A stretch of 5,922 nt of DNA from positions 1 to 5,922 of the forward strand of contig JAABTB010000156.1 in NCBI GenBank assembly GCA_011390085.1. The letters are read 5' to 3'. Made by a program: the position numbers and the translations under genes. This DNA is from Desulfobacula sp. (GTDB taxonomy: Bacteria; Desulfobacterota; Desulfobacteria; Desulfobacterales; Desulfobacteraceae). This document shows, piece by piece, positions 4,750-5,922 of the stretch; position 1 is the stretch's first letter, and each line of letters opens with the position of its first letter. A model generated the notes under the pieces. The model ran no database searches. It saw only the letters and a list, made by a program, of their open reading frames with translations, and was not told where the DNA came from.

Positions 4750-5922
4750 ATGGAAAATAAGAGAATGAGGGATTTGACCCAAAACCTGCTGGACCACGAA
4801 AATTTCAACCTTGTCCTGGACAGCCTGAAGCTCGGAATCATTGCCCATACCCCGGAGAGGATCATCACGGTTTTCAATAAAGAGGCCGAGCGAATTACCG
4901 GCTATCTTAAAAAAGAGGTCATGGGCAAAGACTGCCATATTGTTTTTGAAAGCCCTTTCTGCGGCGGCAAATGCTCTTTTTGCAACGGTCCGCCCGAGTT
5001 TTTTTCAGGGACAAAAGAATATCCCCTGAGCATCCTGGCCAAGGACGGTTCATCCCACCAGCTTGAGATGACGGTTTCCGCCATCATCAGCCAGGATCAT
5101 GTGTTCAAGGGAGTCCTGGCCTCCTTCCGGGATGTCACCGAAACCTTTAATCTCTCCCTGAAAGCGGAAAACCTGTCCAGTTTTGCCGGTATCATCGGCA
5201 AGGACAAGATCATGCAGGATATCTTCCGCCAGATCAGGGACGTGGCCCTCTATAATTACCCGGTCCACATTTCCGGTGATACCGGAACGGGCAAGGAGCG
5301 GGTGGCCTATGCCATCCATGATATCAGCGCCTACGGCAACGGCACCTTTGTGCCGGTCAACTGCGGGGCCATCCCCGAAGGCATTGTGGAAAGCGAATTG
5401 TTTGGCCATGTCAAGGGCGCATTCTCAGGAGCCATCAAGGACAGGAAGGGAAGATTTGAGCTGGCCCACAAAGGAACCCTGTTTCTGGACGAGGTGGCGG
5501 ACCTGCCCTTGAAAACCCAGGTTAAACTCTTAAGATTCCTACAGGAAGGAACCTTTGAAAGAGTGGGGGGTGAAAAGAAAGTATCCGTGGATGTCCGAAT
5601 CATCAGTGCGGCCAACAAAAACCTGAAAGATGAGGTCAAGGCCGGCCGCTTCAGGGAAGACCTGTTTTACCGGCTCAATGTGATCCCCATCCATCTGCCG
5701 CCCCTGCGGCAGCGCAAAAGCGATATCCCCCTTCTGGCAGCCCATTTTTTGAAGGAGGCCGAACAGGAAAGCAGCAACCCGGTTCCAGAGCTGGCTCCGG
5801 TAAGCCTGGAAATCCTCATGGATTACCACTGGCCCGGAAATGTCCGGGAATTGAAAAACGTCATTCAGTTTTCCGTGGTGCGCTCCCGGGGAAATAAGAT
5901 CCTGCCTTCAGATCTTCCCCTG
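4750..5922 (+). CDS. Sigma54-dependent transcriptional activator with N-terminal PAS domain, 3' end outside window
   Basis: The frame is open to the window edge: 391 codons, covering the sensor and almost all of the AAA+ domain; a C-terminal helix-turn-helix is expected beyond. Residues 18-130 form a PAS domain (LGIIAHTPERIITVFNKEAE, ending ASFRDVTE) with a cysteine cluster C62, C71, C75, C78. The AAA+ domain begins near 147: Walker A GDTGTGKE (176-183), GAFSGA (223-228, the sigma54-contacting GAFTGA with Ser for Thr), Walker B GTLFLDEVADLP (242-253), sensor I (RIISAANKN), arginine-finger region FREDLFYRLNV (301-311) and sensor II WPGNVREL (361-368). No receiver domain is present, so it answers to a signal bound by the PAS rather than to a phosphorelay; the cysteines suggest redox, Fe-S or metal sensing (inference). 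The ATG at 4750 lacks a clear ribosome binding site; the ATG at 4765 is an alternative. An in-frame TGA at 4729-4731 limits any upstream start. Confidence 0.92.
   Translation, partial: MENKRMRDLTQNLLDHENFNLVLDSLKLGIIAHTPERIITVFNKEAERITGYLKKEVMGKDCHIVFESPFCGGKCSFCNGPPEFFSGTKEYPLSILAKDGSSHQLEMTVSAIISQDHVFKGVLASFRDVTETFNLSLKAENLSSFAGIIGKDKIMQDIFRQIRDVALYNYPVHISGDTGTGKERVAYAIHDISAYGNGTFVPVNCGAIPEGIVESELFGHVKGAFSGAIKDRKGRFELAHKGTLFLDEVADLPLKTQVKLLRFLQEGTFERVGGEKKVSVDVRIISAANKNLKDEVKAGRFREDLFYRLNVIPIHLPPLRQRKSDIPLLAAHFLKEAEQESSNPVPELAPVSLEILMDYHWPGNVRELKNVIQFSVVRSRGNKILPSDLPL

Noticed and set aside
5050..5409. 119-residue open frame on the minus strand
   Set aside because: It is antisense to the Walker A-GAFSGA part of the sigma54 activator.

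Overview
The window reads as chromosomal DNA of a sulfate-reducing Desulfobacterota bacterium, probably Desulfobacteraceae-like. Three things point there: a HEAT-repeat-like gene that resembles the DVU0298 family known from Desulfovibrio-type genomes, a D. gigas-type single-cluster ferredoxin, and moderate GC with GGC/CCC/CTG-rich codons. Genes are densely packed on both strands. I see no tRNA, rRNA, CRISPR array, transposon or phage gene. The genus is an inference.

Layout. (1) Positions 1-1267, minus strand: the N-terminal 422 codons of a peptidase-U32-family protein of the RlhA type (23S rRNA hydroxylation), cut by the left edge. (2) A short divergent intergenic region holding a perfect 13-bp palindrome that reads as an extended -10 element in both directions. 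(3) 1347-2414, plus: a stand-alone UROD/MetE-like barrel protein keeping HxC and Cys metal-ligand motifs. (4) 2438-3100, minus: a transglutaminase-like protein, convergent with (3). (5) A 257-bp intergenic region with small inverted repeats. (6) 3358-4590, plus: a probable three-gene operon of a DVU0298-like helical-repeat protein, a 76-residue protein of unknown function and a 60-residue ferredoxin. (7) 4591-4749: a leader region with a hairpin-like inverted repeat and three 13-bp tandem repeats over a plausible promoter. (8) 4750-5922, plus: a sigma54-dependent activator with an N-terminal PAS domain carrying a cysteine cluster, cut by the right edge.

How they may work together. The RlhA-type gene (rRNA modification) and the MetE-like gene (methyl transfer, inferred) start back to back and could share one control site. 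The operon 3358-4590 pairs a protein of unknown function with an electron carrier. The PAS/AAA+ activator next to it may sense redox or a metal, but nothing here shows its targets: I found no convincing sigma54 (-24/-12) promoter in the window. The two most substantial genes at the edges (1-1267 minus and 4750-5922 plus) are both open at the window boundary.
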